Counted from the stretch's first letter, positions 1 through 8,908 are shown. The stretch is 52,837 nt of DNA from Elusimicrobiota bacterium (GCA_003553445.1 PWEK01000075.1:1-52837), one strand, 5' to 3'. Program-made: numbers and translations. Notes: a model not told the origin generated them from the letters alone.

Positions 1-23
1 ATCAGGTAGACAGAAAGGAAACA

Positions 24-2369
24 ATGAAAAAAACAACAAAAATATTAGTTTTTATATGCATTTTTTTAACTTCTACAGCGGCTTCTCTGGAAGCCGGAGA
101 ATCTTTTAATTTCAAAATTGAAACTACCCAGGATAATCAGGAGTTCGCTTTTTGGGTAGATAATGCGCAGGATTTTGAAGTTGACTGGGGAGAAGAAGCA
201 GGAGATAACTTTGTGCCGGTAGATGACAGCTCTTCTCTTCTTTCACATGAATACGTCTCCCAGGGAGAATACATTGTAAAGGTAAAGGGTGTTGCTAACA
301 AAATATCTTTTTTTGGAGAAGCAACAAACTTCGTGGGGGGAACTGGAACCCCTGAACTCCTAATTGACATACTTACTCCCGTATCAGACGGAGTCGAAGG
401 AATAACCAGCGCTGAAAAGATGTTTCGCGGAGCAAATAATATTACAGAGTTTACAGCAGAGGACTTTTTTGATGAAACATCAGGAAACGTTACGGATATG
501 AGCGGAATGTTTCGTAGCGCATCTTCTTTTGACGGAGATATAAGCAACTGGGATGTTTCTAATGTAACTTCCACACAAAGGATGTTTCAATCTGCCGGAA
601 ATTTTAACAGCTGCATTAAAGACTGGGATGTCTCAAGCGTTACTAATATGGGGGCCATGTTTGATTCTTTGGGCATAGATGGAGGTGGTTCTTTCAATCA
701 AGATATAGGGGGATGGGATGTTTCAAGCGTTGAGAATATGTCATTCATGCTTCGAAGCTGCAAATTTTTTAATCAGGATATAAGTAGCTGGGACGTATCC
801 AATGTTAAAAATATGAAATATCTGTTTTATGAAGCCGAACGATTCAACAAGGATATTGGCGGATGGAATGTATCAGGCGTAGAAGATATGTCCTTTATGT
901 TCAGCTTTGCGGAAGCCTTTGACGAGTATATCGGCGCGTGGGATGTCTCCGGGGTATCCGATATGTCCCGTATGTTTACAGGAGCAGAGAACTTCGATCA
1001 ATATATAGGAGGATGGGATGTTTCTAACGTCACATCCATGAGCGGAATGTTCAGGGATGCCGTATCTTTTAACCAGGATATAGGAAACTGGAATGTTTCT
1101 AATGTTGAAGATATGTCAAGCATGTTTGATGCCGCGGATTCTTTCAATAAGGATATAGGAGGCTGGGATGTCTCTAATGTAGAAGATATGTCATGGATGT
1201 TCAAGACAAATACATGGGGGGGGCGATCTACAGCATTTAACCAGGACATCTCCGGTTGGGATGTTTCAAGTGTGAAAGACATGTCACTGATGTTTTATAA
1301 TATACGCTCATTCAAGCAGGATATTGGAGACTGGGACACCTCTAATGTAGAAGATATGTCAGGCATGTTTGAAAAGGCAAGCAGCCATAACTTTGATCCG
1401 AAGATATATAAATGGGATGTTTCAAATGTAGAAAACTTTGAAGATTTCCTTAAATCCTTCAGGCTGCCTACTGATATTTACAACGAACTTTTAATAAGGT
1501 GGTCTAAGCTCGTCCTTCAAGAAAATATAGATTTTAACGGCGGTTTATCAAATTACGACATTGGGCTGCCTGAAATAAAAAGAAAAAATATAATTGATGA
1601 GTTTAACTGGACATTTGAAGACGGAGGAAGCAGCGGTGAAAATTACTCTCTGGAGGGATATACATATCATTTTATACATAACAACACCCCGGTAGCAAAA
1701 ATAAAAATATCAACCTTTGCCTTTGACTATTCAGCAAAGGCCGAAGTTGACGAATTATCCCTGAGTCAGGAAAATGCGGCAGAACGGGCGGACAATAAGC
1801 TCACCACCGGGGCAGAAAGGGTATCCATTCCTCTCAGGGATTATAAAATTGTCGACCTTGAAGGAGAAGAAACCGGTCCTTCGGAAAACCCGGAGGGCAT
1901 TACCCTGAGATTCTATTTTTATCCCGGTGTAGTTTATGCAGATTTTAAAAACACGAAAATTGCCCGGCTATGCGAAGATGACGAAGAATGGATTGAACTT
2001 GAAGCCTTAAACGTAAATAGCAAAAAAAAATGGATTGAGACTAAAACCGACACCTTATCAGTATACACGCTCATCAAATACCCCCATGAAACCCTGGATA
2101 ATGTGTATGTGTACCCAAACCCCTTTAATCCGCATAACAAAAACCACCGGTCGGCATACGGAGGCAGGGGAATAAAATTCGCAGGGCTCCCGAATGAAGC
2201 TGAAATAAGAATATTCAATATCGCCGGTGATCTTATTGACGAATTAAACCATGAAGGCTCCACCTCTCTAAGGTGGGAAGAAGCCGAAAGAATGAGCTCA
2301 GGCGTTTATATCCTTGTAGTAAACTATAATGGGAGTTCGAAAACCCAGAAGTTTTCGATAATAAGATAG
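24..2369 (+). CDS. Secreted BspA/DUF285-repeat surface protein with C-terminal sorting-like domain
   Basis: 781 residues. The N-terminus is a classical signal peptide (KK, then a hydrophobic stretch, cleavage likely near residue 24). Residues about 130-475 hold 13 repeats of about 25 residues with the pattern MF..A..FN.DI..WDVSNV.DM, the DUF285 (BspA-like, Mycoplasma lipoprotein-type) repeat, expected to form a surface-exposed solenoid used for adhesion or binding. Residues about 560-690 form a beta-rich region, and the last 90 residues begin with VYPNPFNP and end VYILVVNYNG...FSIIR, resembling the type IX/FlgD-like C-terminal sorting domains. The same two C-terminal modules occur in the GH144-type protein at 41556-45347. 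An AAAGGA ribosome site lies just before the ATG. Binding target unknown. The family call is secure, the export route is inferred. Confidence 0.85.
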   Translation: MKKTTKILVFICIFLTSTAASLEAGESFNFKIETTQDNQEFAFWVDNAQDFEVDWGEEAGDNFVPVDDSSSLLSHEYVSQGEYIVKVKGVANKISFFGEATNFVGGTGTPELLIDILTPVSDGVEGITSAEKMFRGANNITEFTAEDFFDETSGNVTDMSGMFRSASSFDGDISNWDVSNVTSTQRMFQSAGNFNSCIKDWDVSSVTNMGAMFDSLGIDGGGSFNQDIGGWDVSSVENMSFMLRSCKFFNQDISSWDVSNVKNMKYLFYEAERFNKDIGGWNVSGVEDMSFMFSFAEAFDEYIGAWDVSGVSDMSRMFTGAENFDQYIGGWDVSNVTSMSGMFRDAVSFNQDIGNWNVSNVEDMSSMFDAADSFNKDIGGWDVSNVEDMSWMFKTNTWGGRSTAFNQDISGWDVSSVKDMSLMFYNIRSFKQDIGDWDTSNVEDMSGMFEKASSHNFDPKIYKWDVSNVENFEDFLKSFRLPTDIYNELLIRWSKLVLQENIDFNGGLSNYDIGLPEIKRKNIIDEFNWTFEDGGSSGENYSLEGYTYHFIHNNTPVAKIKISTFAFDYSAKAEVDELSLSQENAAERADNKLTTGAERVSIPLRDYKIVDLEGEETGPSENPEGITLRFYFYPGVVYADFKNTKIARLCEDDEEWIELEALNVNSKKKWIETKTDTLSVYTLIKYPHETLDNVYVYPNPFNPHNKNHRSAYGGRGIKFAGLPNEAEIRIFNIAGDLIDELNHEGSTSLRWEEAERMSSGVYILVVNYNGSSKTQKFSIIR
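414..1440 (+). repeat. 13 tandem DUF285 repeats (75-bp unit)
   Basis: Protein-coding tandem repeats inside the first gene. The unit is 25 residues; units 4, 11 and 13 carry insertions of 2 to 6 residues. The core DI..WDVSNV is conserved at protein level but the DNA copies differ at many codons, so this is an old, diverged array rather than a freshly expanded one. Confidence 0.85.
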
Positions 2370-2451
2370 ATTTGATTTTTACAATTATTTTTGTAAGTTG
2401 TAAGTAGGATGACAAATGGATATTGATGAACATTGCTGGGAGGTGATTTTT

Positions 2452-2577
2452 ATGAAACTTAGAGGTATAATTTTCACGATTATGGCTGTTCTGGTACTCG
2501 GAGTAATGACCGGATGCGAACCGCAGCCGGATCCGGGACCGGAAGATCCGATGGAAGAACCTGTAGAACCATTCTAA
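2452..2577 (+). CDS. 41-residue putative lipoprotein
   Basis: A very short gene, too small for most gene callers. It starts with MKLRG followed by a hydrophobic stretch and MTGC, a lipobox-like site with Cys22 as the lipidation residue, then an acidic Pro/Glu-rich tail (PQPDPGPEDP...) of about 20 residues. The upstream sequence GGGAGGTGATTTTT is the best Shine-Dalgarno in this part of the window, and a strong terminator follows 20 bases after the stop, so the unit looks like a real expressed gene. It lies 82 bases after the DUF285 gene on the same strand. Function unknown; after lipidation the mature peptide would be only about 20 residues, like the small entericidin-type lipopeptides in size but not in sequence. 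Confidence 0.6.
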   Translation: MKLRGIIFTIMAVLVLGVMTGCEPQPDPGPEDPMEEPVEPF

Positions 2578-2597
2578 AAGGTTAGAAACACAAAAGT

Positions 2598-2631
2598 AAA
2601 AAGCTCTCTCTCTTTTCAGGGAGGGCTTTTT
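2598..2631. terminator. Bidirectional intrinsic terminator
   Basis: A 13-bp stem (AAAAAGCTCTCTC pairing with GGGAGGGCTTTTT, with three G-U pairs on the + strand) around an 8-base loop. The A-tract and T-tract on either side make it work for both strands. It sits between the stop of the small lipoprotein gene (2577) and the stop of the convergent phosphofructokinase gene (2633). Confidence 0.8.
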
Positions 2632-2632
2632 G

Positions 2633-3931
2633 CTATATAAATAGCGAAGCCGGCTGGTGTGTAGCGCCCATGACGGTACGCCAGAGGCGCCCGCGGGAAT
2701 CAACCTTCTTTCTTTTCTCCGTTGCCATTGAAAGGGGAACATGTATATAATCAGAATGACACTTGCTAACCATCATATCGGTCCTTCCGGAGATTGTTGC
2801 ATGAACTGTATTCTGGGCCAGGTTCACGCAGTACATTGAATCAGCGGCATTTGCAGGAATGCTCCTTATAATATAACTGGGATTAAAATACTTAATATTT
2901 ACCGGAATATTCTCATCCGCAAAATGTTCTTCAATAGACTTTTTGAGGTATACCCCAATATCCTTAAGCTTAACATTGCCTGATGCGTCTTTCTCCACTC
3001 CTTTACCGTCATCAATATGATTTTGGCCTGCACCCTCGGCTACTACTATTACAGCATGGCCTTTTCTATGGAGTCTTTCTTTTAAAACCTCCAGTAGTCC
3101 GCCGTCACCTTTCAGTTTGAATGGGATCTCCGGAATAAGGCAGTAGTTAACGTTCCTGTTTGCAAGTGTTGTTGCTGATGCTATAAACCCGGAGCTTCTT
3201 CCCATCAGCTTTACAAGACCTATGCAATTCTCATAACCCTTTGACTCCGTATGAGCGCTGTCTATTATTTCTGAGGCAGCCTGAAAAGCGGTTTCAAAAC
3301 CAAAAGACCTGTCAATGTAAGGTATATCATTATCTATAGTTTTTGCTACTGCAGCAACTGAGATATCAAGGCACCGCTCCTTTATTCTGCGGGCAATGTC
3401 ATGAGCACCTTTCATTGTTCCGTCACCGCCTATCGCATAAAGAATTTTTATATCCCTCTTAATAAGCGCATCAATCATCTCATCTGTTTCCTGGGGGCCT
3501 CTTGAAGATGACAGGATGCTTCCCCCGTCTGTGTGTATAGAGTCAACAACATCCGGATCCAGCGACATAGGTTTAATTTCATCAGCTTTTGCCAGACCCC
3601 TGTAGCCGTACCTGAAGCCCTTTATCTCTCTAACACCGTATCCCTGATACAGTTTTACGACAATTTCCCTGATAATATCATTTATGCCCGGGCATAATCC
3701 CCCGCAGGTGACGATTCCGCATTTCAGGTTTTCTGATTTATAATAAATTTTTTCACGCGGGCCGGCTGCCTCGAAATATTTTAATTCGTCTTCCCCAGAG
3801 AAGCTTCTCCTGTGTATATGAGAAATAACATCATCCCCTTCAGAAACAAACCTTACCCATTTTATCTTTCTCAATGGCGATGGGATCTTGGCTTTCCCGA
3901 TTTTTTTAATATTGACCATTTTTGATTTCAT
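2633..3931 (-). CDS. pfkA: 6-phosphofructokinase, atypical (PPi-clade) type
   Basis: 432 residues. Phosphorylates fructose 6-phosphate in glycolysis, in the cytosol. Visible motifs: GGLCPGIND (nucleotide/phosphate loop), SSSRGPQ, GGDGT, KTIDND with the catalytic Asp, and LMGRSSGFIA. GGDG (Gly at the E. coli 104 position) normally marks ATP users, while the Lys of KTIDND is a feature of PPi-dependent enzymes. This combination is the one seen in the plant and trypanosomatid ATP-PFKs of the PPi clade, so ATP is the likelier donor but PPi is not excluded. The chain is longer than the 320-residue bacterial PfkA, with an N-terminal extension typical of that clade. AAAGGAG stands 6 bases before the ATG. 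Monocistronic by layout; shares a terminator with the convergent lipoprotein gene. Confidence 0.92.
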   Translation of the reverse strand: MKSKMVNIKKIGKAKIPSPLRKIKWVRFVSEGDDVISHIHRRSFSGEDELKYFEAAGPREKIYYKSENLKCGIVTCGGLCPGINDIIREIVVKLYQGYGVREIKGFRYGYRGLAKADEIKPMSLDPDVVDSIHTDGGSILSSSRGPQETDEMIDALIKRDIKILYAIGGDGTMKGAHDIARRIKERCLDISVAAVAKTIDNDIPYIDRSFGFETAFQAASEIIDSAHTESKGYENCIGLVKLMGRSSGFIASATTLANRNVNYCLIPEIPFKLKGDGGLLEVLKERLHRKGHAVIVVAEGAGQNHIDDGKGVEKDASGNVKLKDIGVYLKKSIEEHFADENIPVNIKYFNPSYIIRSIPANAADSMYCVNLAQNTVHATISGRTDMMVSKCHSDYIHVPLSMATEKRKKVDSRGRLWRTVMGATHQPASLFI

Positions 3932-3978
3932 TTTTTGCTCCTTTTAATTCGGATATTTAAATTAACTCTTTAATTTTA

Positions 3979-4006
3979 ATAATAATTAATCTTTTTTTTT
4001 ATGCAA
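3979..4006 (-). promoter_or_regulatory. Candidate sigma70-type promoter of pfkA
   Basis: On the minus strand TTGCAT, 16 bases, TATTAT. Three to five bases match consensus in each box, in a very AT-rich intergenic stretch, so a chance match is possible. It would give a leader of about 40 bases carrying the AAAGGAG site. Confidence 0.35.
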
Positions 4007-4026
4007 AAAAACAATATTTGCATTAT

Positions 4027-4057
4027 GTGACAGAAGAGTAAATTTTTGCTATATACT
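4027..4057 (+). promoter_or_regulatory. Candidate promoter of the GH39 gene (leaderless start)
   Basis: GTGACA, 19 bases, TATACT. The spacer is longer than ideal. A transcript from here would start about at the ATG at 4064, which has no Shine-Dalgarno, so translation would be leaderless. Weak evidence. Confidence 0.3.
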
Positions 4058-4063
4058 GTTAAT

Positions 4064-5503
4064 ATGAAAATTATTGTAAAGCCAAACGGCAAAGCTGAAA
4101 CTATCCGGCACTACTGGAAAGAATGCGTAGGAAGCGGCCACGCTTCACTCGGATTAAGAGATGACTGGCTGGCGCAGTTAAAGCGGGTGAAGAAGGAACT
4201 GGGCTTTAAGCGGGTCCGTTTTCACGGGGTGCTAAACGACGAAATGACATCGCTATCGCCCAATAATAAAATCAGCTTTGAAAAAATCGGCTGTCTTTAC
4301 GATAGAATACTAAACACAGGAATGGCCCCCTTTGTGGAGCTCAGCTTTATGCCTGAATCTTTATCTTCCGGAAAAAAAACAATTTTTAAATACAAGGCGA
4401 ATGTAACACCTCCGCGGGATTATAAGGAATGGGGAAAAATGATACACGAACTCACGGGGTTTCTTACTTCCAGGTACGGGTCTGATACAGTCAAGAAATG
4501 GTTTTTTGAGGTATGGAACGAACCGAATCTCAGCGGTTTCTGGGACGGAAACATGCATGATTATATGCTTCTTTATAAAGAAAGCGCTTTGGCGGCAAAA
4601 GAGGTTCTCCCGGAAATAAAGATAGGAGGCCCGGCCACCGCAAAAAACCAGTGGATCCCTGAAATGAAAAACTTCTGCAGAAAAGAAAAACTGCCTCTTG
4701 ATTTTATCTCAACACATCACTACCCCACTGACACGGCGCTGGGCTTTGAAAGAAATTTAGAGGAAGAACTTAAATCTACAAAAAGAGGAGTACTCGCTGA
4801 AATGACAGCAAAAGCCGGAAAAGAAGCGGGAAATATTCCTTTATTTTACACCGAATGGAACAGCTCTCCCTCAGCGAGGGACCATTACCACGACGAACCC
4901 TTTCTGGCCGCTTTCGTGATAAAAACAATTATGGATAACATCGGAATCACAGACATCTATTCTTTCTGGACTTTTTCGGATATATTTGAAGAAACTGGGT
5001 TTGGGAATAAACCTTTTCATGGAGGATTCGGGCTTTTAACAAACGACTCAATTCCAAAACCGGCATACAGGGCTTTTCAACTGCTCTCTTCCCTCGGGAA
5101 AGAAAAAATGATACAGCGGGTTTCCGGAAAGGCAACATGTGAATCCGTTGTTTTCAGAAAAAACAACGCCCTGCAGATACTTTTGTATAACCACCAGATG
5201 CCTGGAAAGGAAATAAAATCTGAAAAAGTTCAGATTCTGGTGAAAAATGCCGATGTATCATCAGTTCAAGAGGAAAGAATAGACAGTAAAAATTCAAACC
5301 CCAAAAGACTCTGGAAGGAAATGGGGGCTCCTGTAAAACTAACGGGGAAACAAAAATCTGAACTTGAAAAGTCCTCCGAATTAATAAAAAGAAATTATGA
5401 ACCGCAAAAATCCGGAAAGAATTATTCTATAAACATAAACGTTCCGCCTCACAGCGTCATACTTCTTACAGTTAAACTCTCATATTGTAAAAAAGAAAAA
5501 TAA
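4064..5503 (+). CDS. GH39-family glycoside hydrolase (beta-xylosidase-like)
   Basis: 479 residues from the ATG at 4064; an in-frame TTG at 4046 would add six residues, but family N-termini (short strand, then WK.CVGSG) fit the ATG. The (beta/alpha)8 barrel shows the GH39 signatures WKECVGSGHASLGLR, RFHGVL, VWNEPN with the acid/base Glu153, and FYTEWNSS with the nucleophile Glu264, followed by a C-terminal beta-domain from about residue 360. No signal peptide, so it is cytoplasmic and should cleave short imported xylosides or related beta-glycosides. It is followed by an MFS transporter 51 bases downstream, which fits import followed by hydrolysis. GH39 also includes iduronidases and other activities, so the sugar is inferred. 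Confidence 0.88.
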   Translation: MKIIVKPNGKAETIRHYWKECVGSGHASLGLRDDWLAQLKRVKKELGFKRVRFHGVLNDEMTSLSPNNKISFEKIGCLYDRILNTGMAPFVELSFMPESLSSGKKTIFKYKANVTPPRDYKEWGKMIHELTGFLTSRYGSDTVKKWFFEVWNEPNLSGFWDGNMHDYMLLYKESALAAKEVLPEIKIGGPATAKNQWIPEMKNFCRKEKLPLDFISTHHYPTDTALGFERNLEEELKSTKRGVLAEMTAKAGKEAGNIPLFYTEWNSSPSARDHYHDEPFLAAFVIKTIMDNIGITDIYSFWTFSDIFEETGFGNKPFHGGFGLLTNDSIPKPAYRAFQLLSSLGKEKMIQRVSGKATCESVVFRKNNALQILLYNHQMPGKEIKSEKVQILVKNADVSSVQEERIDSKNSNPKRLWKEMGAPVKLTGKQKSELEKSSELIKRNYEPQKSGKNYSININVPPHSVILLTVKLSYCKKEK

Positions 5504-5554
5504 CATCTATAATAGAATAATATTTTAAATAAAGAAAGAAGGGATTATTTAAAT

Positions 5555-7081
5555 ATGGAAAATAAACAACTGGAAAAAGCGCTTAACCTTTCTATACTGG
5601 ACGGATCCCTGTCTGCAATAATGGGGTCTTTGTGCGGGGGGATTTTTTTAATCGGATTTGTTTTAAAGGTTCTTGAAGCCGACGCCGGCAAAATCGGAAT
5701 TATAGCCTCTCTTCCCATGTTCGCAAATCTTATACAGTTTATGGGATCTTATATAATAGAAAAGACAGGCAAAAGCAAGTTGCTGTGTCTTCTGTCTATT
5801 AGTCTGAGCCGAATCCTATGGCTTCTTATCATTCTCCTGCCCTTCAAAATTTTTTCACCGCTTGATGACTATAGAATATGGGTTGTAGTTGCTGTTATAG
5901 GCGTTTCCAGTTTATTTTCGTCACTTTCAGGCGTGGCCTGGGTTTCATGGATGAGCAATCTTGTTCCCGATAAAAAAAGAGGCTCCTACTTCGGAAAAAG
6001 AAATATGGTAACCTCTTTTAGCGGAATGATTTTTGTTCTTATAGGAGGAAGATTCTTAAGCTTTTGGGAGAACACCTATCCGGATAACCTTACTGGGGGC
6101 TTTATAGCAATCTTTTCAGCCGGGCTTGCAGCGGGCCTGCTCTCCCTTGTATTTCTTGGCATTATTCCGGAAATTTCCTATAAGGATAAAGATGACAATT
6201 CGGGGTTCAGCCTCTCAAGGTTCACCGCTCCCTTTAGAGATAGGAATTTCATAAAGCTAATACTGGCTGTTTCAGTATGGATATTCGCAATAAATCTTGC
6301 CGCTCCTTTTTACGGTGTTTACATGATAAACAATCTGAATATTAACTTTTCCAATCTAACGGTGTTTGCTACAGCGGCAACTATTTCCACTTTGATAATG
6401 ATGAAAATATGGGGACCCATAACGGACAGACTGGGAAACAAACCTGTCATTATCGTATCAAGCGCCATCTTAATTTCCGTACCCTTTATCTGGATGACGG
6501 CTGTTCCCGGATTTTACTATTTGCCAGTAATAACTGCCCATATACTTTCAGGGGCTTTTATGGCCGGGGCGGGGCTATCTCAATTTAACATACTTATAAA
6601 ATTATCTCCGCAGTCCGGGCGTTCCGCATACCTCGCTTTATACGCTGCCGTAACAGGACTTATCGGAGCTGCAGCCCCGATATCAGGAGGAATTATATCA
6701 GACACAATGGCAGATTTTTCATTCACCCTGCTCAATTATACTGTTTCAAACATTCATTTTCTTTTTCTCTTGTCCTCTATAATATTGGCTGTTTCCCTCT
6801 TTTTGTCATTGAGAATTAAAGAAGAAGGAAGCGCAAAACCGATGGCGGTTGTTCTTCAGCTCAAAAACGATTTGAATCCCCAGGCAGGAATCTCAAGCTC
6901 TTCAGATTTTATAATAATGAAAACCAAAAAAGGGGGAGCATTACTAAAACATATTGATAAAAAAACAGACCAGCTGGCTGAAAAATCTGAAGAATCAATA
7001 AGAAAGCTGGTGGAAAAAAGCGAAAAGCTTATCAACAAACCCGTGAAAAAATTAAAAGATTTTCTTAAGGATGATGAATAA
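5555..7081 (+). CDS. MFS transporter
   Basis: 508 residues, about 12 hydrophobic segments through residue 425, then an unusual 80-residue hydrophilic, Lys/Glu-rich C-terminal tail predicted helical (KTDQLAEKSEESIRKLVEKS...). The central loop between helices 6 and 7 (near residue 210) and the conserved WGPITDRLG loop in the second half are as in major facilitator proteins. GAAGGGA precedes the ATG. Its place between the cytoplasmic GH39 enzyme and an MscS-like channel suggests a sugar or glycoside importer, but substrate specificity cannot be read from the sequence. The tail may be a regulatory or protein-binding element. Confidence 0.85.
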   Translation: MENKQLEKALNLSILDGSLSAIMGSLCGGIFLIGFVLKVLEADAGKIGIIASLPMFANLIQFMGSYIIEKTGKSKLLCLLSISLSRILWLLIILLPFKIFSPLDDYRIWVVVAVIGVSSLFSSLSGVAWVSWMSNLVPDKKRGSYFGKRNMVTSFSGMIFVLIGGRFLSFWENTYPDNLTGGFIAIFSAGLAAGLLSLVFLGIIPEISYKDKDDNSGFSLSRFTAPFRDRNFIKLILAVSVWIFAINLAAPFYGVYMINNLNINFSNLTVFATAATISTLIMMKIWGPITDRLGNKPVIIVSSAILISVPFIWMTAVPGFYYLPVITAHILSGAFMAGAGLSQFNILIKLSPQSGRSAYLALYAAVTGLIGAAAPISGGIISDTMADFSFTLLNYTVSNIHFLFLLSSIILAVSLFLSLRIKEEGSAKPMAVVLQLKNDLNPQAGISSSSDFIIMKTKKGGALLKHIDKKTDQLAEKSEESIRKLVEKSEKLINKPVKKLKDFLKDDE

Positions 7082-7095
7082 AAGGAGAAATTAAA

Positions 7096-7926
7096 ATGAA
7101 TATTCATTCAGTTTTTAACGAGCTTGTAATAAATTCCTTCAGGCATGTTATCGAAATACTGCAAACCTACGGCCCAAGAGTATTACTCGCCGTTGCGGTG
7201 GTGCTGCTGGGATGGGTATTTGCAGTAATAATCAGAAAGATTATAGCAAAACTTCTTCGGCTGTTCGGATTTGACGTTTTTGCGGAAAAGTTCGGAATTA
7301 CAGGTTTGCTTCAAAGAGGAGAAATAAAACGCAGCCCCTCATCTCTAGCAGGAAAACTTTTTTTCTGGCTTATAATTATCAACTCCTTTATAATGGCGTC
7401 AGACATAATGAACCTTGGTTTTACCACAAGGCTGTTCCATAGGATTTTTGTCTATTTGCCTAAAATAGCGGTAACAATAATAATTTTGGCAATCGGAATT
7501 GTAATCGGAAAATTTATAGACAGATTTGTATATAAAACTGCACTTATCGCTAAATTCCCTTTCAGCTATATCGCTGGGAAAATCGCGGCTTTTATGATTT
7601 TCGGAATAATATTTTTAATTTCACTTGAATATCTGGAGGTTTCAAGACATATCTCAGTTCAGTTTTCAATCATAATCATCAGCGCAGTCCCCCTGTTTCT
7701 TTTCATTACATTTTCAATTGGAGGAAAAGATATCATATCTAATGTATCTGCCTCAAAATTAATTCAGAAAGAATACAAAATCGGAGACTCAATAAAAGCC
7801 GGGGACTTCTACGGAGAGATAATTTCAATTAATTACTATGCGGTAAAACTAAAAAACAAAAAAACAGAATTGCTAATACCCAATTCCTTATTCATACAGA
7901 TGGCTGTTGAAAAAAAGACCGGATAA
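7096..7926 (+). CDS. MscS-family small mechanosensitive channel-like protein
   Basis: 276 residues. The N-terminal half has the conserved TM-helix type segment (VLLAVAVVLLGWVFAVIIRKI) found before MscS-like domains; further hydrophobic segments lie near residues 92-108, 115-138, 155-178 and 184-202. The C-terminus (YKIGDSI...GEIISINYYAVKL...ELLIPNS) matches the MscS beta-domain pattern GD.I....G.V..I......LIPNS. Inner membrane. It starts 14 bases after the MFS gene with AAAGGAG and is probably co-transcribed. Likely role is osmotic pressure release, perhaps protecting cells during solute uptake by the neighbouring transporter; that link is inference. Its stop is separated by a single base from the stop of the convergent gene. 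Confidence 0.72.
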   Translation: MNIHSVFNELVINSFRHVIEILQTYGPRVLLAVAVVLLGWVFAVIIRKIIAKLLRLFGFDVFAEKFGITGLLQRGEIKRSPSSLAGKLFFWLIIINSFIMASDIMNLGFTTRLFHRIFVYLPKIAVTIIILAIGIVIGKFIDRFVYKTALIAKFPFSYIAGKIAAFMIFGIIFLISLEYLEVSRHISVQFSIIIISAVPLFLFITFSIGGKDIISNVSASKLIQKEYKIGDSIKAGDFYGEIISINYYAVKLKNKKTELLIPNSLFIQMAVEKKTG

Positions 7927-7927
7927 A

Positions 7928-8908
7928 TTAATTATTGTCTAATTTAATATAAACATAAATATTGTAAATCAGAATATAAGGTGTCATGAAAAGAAGCATA
8001 AACAAATACCAGAGGTAACGCAAAAAAACAGGCGGTAAAATCTGAGATAAGAAGAAAACAATAAAAAGCGTAGAGGTAACTAAAAAAATCGGCAAAATCA
8101 CTGTCATCAATAAAACTTTTATTTCGCTTTCCTTAGTAATTTCCCAGCTGTAAACAATCGCATCCAGCGGTCCTTTTTCTTTATCCACTATAACCAATGA
8201 GGTAAAAACCAATCTTAAATAAAAATAAAGAAAGGCCAGCCCGATAATTATCAATGCAATTTTCAATGCCGGAACCAAATTACGAAAAACATATACTGTT
8301 GCAAAAAGAACAATGGCAATAACCGAAAATTTTATTAAGAACAAACCGATGACATTAATAGCAAGAAGCGACTTTTTGTACAAATCGGAAAATGAAGCTT
8401 TACCGTTCCGGCAGGTCACTATAAACACATTAAGAACCCCCACAAGATACAGGGGCACCAAAATAATTGAAAGAAGAAACTCAAAACTCAGTATAAACCC
8501 GGCAGGAATTGAAATAAGCATTACAGCGGAATAAAAAAGAGGCCTTTCCTTAATTTTCTCAAAAGCCATCATTAAGACCTCATTTACATCGAAACTCCTG
8601 CCTACACTTTTTCTTGAGGAAGATTTAAGACGGGCTTTAGAATCAGCCTCTTCCGGTTTTCCTTTTTCTTGCCTTTCCCGGGATTCTTTTTCCTCCGGCA
8701 AGAAACCTTTTTTTCTACTACTAAATATATCTTTAAACTCTTTAAACTCGCTGACATCTTTCCATTTCTGCCCGCCCGGCCTTAAAATCGGAATTTCTTC
8801 AGGCAGTTTATTATTCTTTTTTATTTTCTCAAGAAAATTTCTCACTGTTTCAGTGCTTGAGGATTTATAAACCTTATCCCCTATTTTAATTTTCCACTTA
8901 TTATACAT
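7928..8908 (-). CDS. Membrane protein with GYF_2-like N-terminus (paralogue 1, no zinc ribbon)
   Basis: 326 residues, last gene of a reverse cluster. Residues 1-65 (KWKIKIGDKVYKSSSTETVRNF...LRPGGQKWKDV) resemble the GYF_2/DUF4339 fold. A charged linker (residues 65-110) follows, then five or six hydrophobic segments from about residue 118 to the end in an arrangement reminiscent of glycerophosphodiester phosphodiesterase membrane domains or DUF975. The central motif VDKEKGPLDAIVYSWEIT is shared with both neighbours (VDREYGPIEALTYSWSIT and VDKEYGPAESLIRSWKIT). Unlike them it has lost the Cys4 zinc ribbon. Upstream AAGAGAA is a weak ribosome site. Function unknown; the shared layout suggests a membrane scaffold or sensor. 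Confidence 0.7.
   Translation of the reverse strand: MYNKWKIKIGDKVYKSSSTETVRNFLEKIKKNNKLPEEIPILRPGGQKWKDVSEFKEFKDIFSSRKKGFLPEEKESRERQEKGKPEEADSKARLKSSSRKSVGRSFDVNEVLMMAFEKIKERPLFYSAVMLISIPAGFILSFEFLLSIILVPLYLVGVLNVFIVTCRNGKASFSDLYKKSLLAINVIGLFLIKFSVIAIVLFATVYVFRNLVPALKIALIIIGLAFLYFYLRLVFTSLVIVDKEKGPLDAIVYSWEITKESEIKVLLMTVILPIFLVTSTLFIVFFLSQILPPVFLRYLWYLFMLLFMTPYILIYNIYVYIKLDNN

Noticed and set aside
998-1282. Minus-strand open frames in the DUF285 gene and in many other genes
   Set aside because: They mirror the coding strand's repeats or codon bias, have no ribosome sites and no recognisable domains.
414-1440. CRISPR-like or satellite DNA repeats
   Set aside because: The periodicity is protein-coding (25 residues, in frame) and the DNA copies differ at many codons; there are no spacers.
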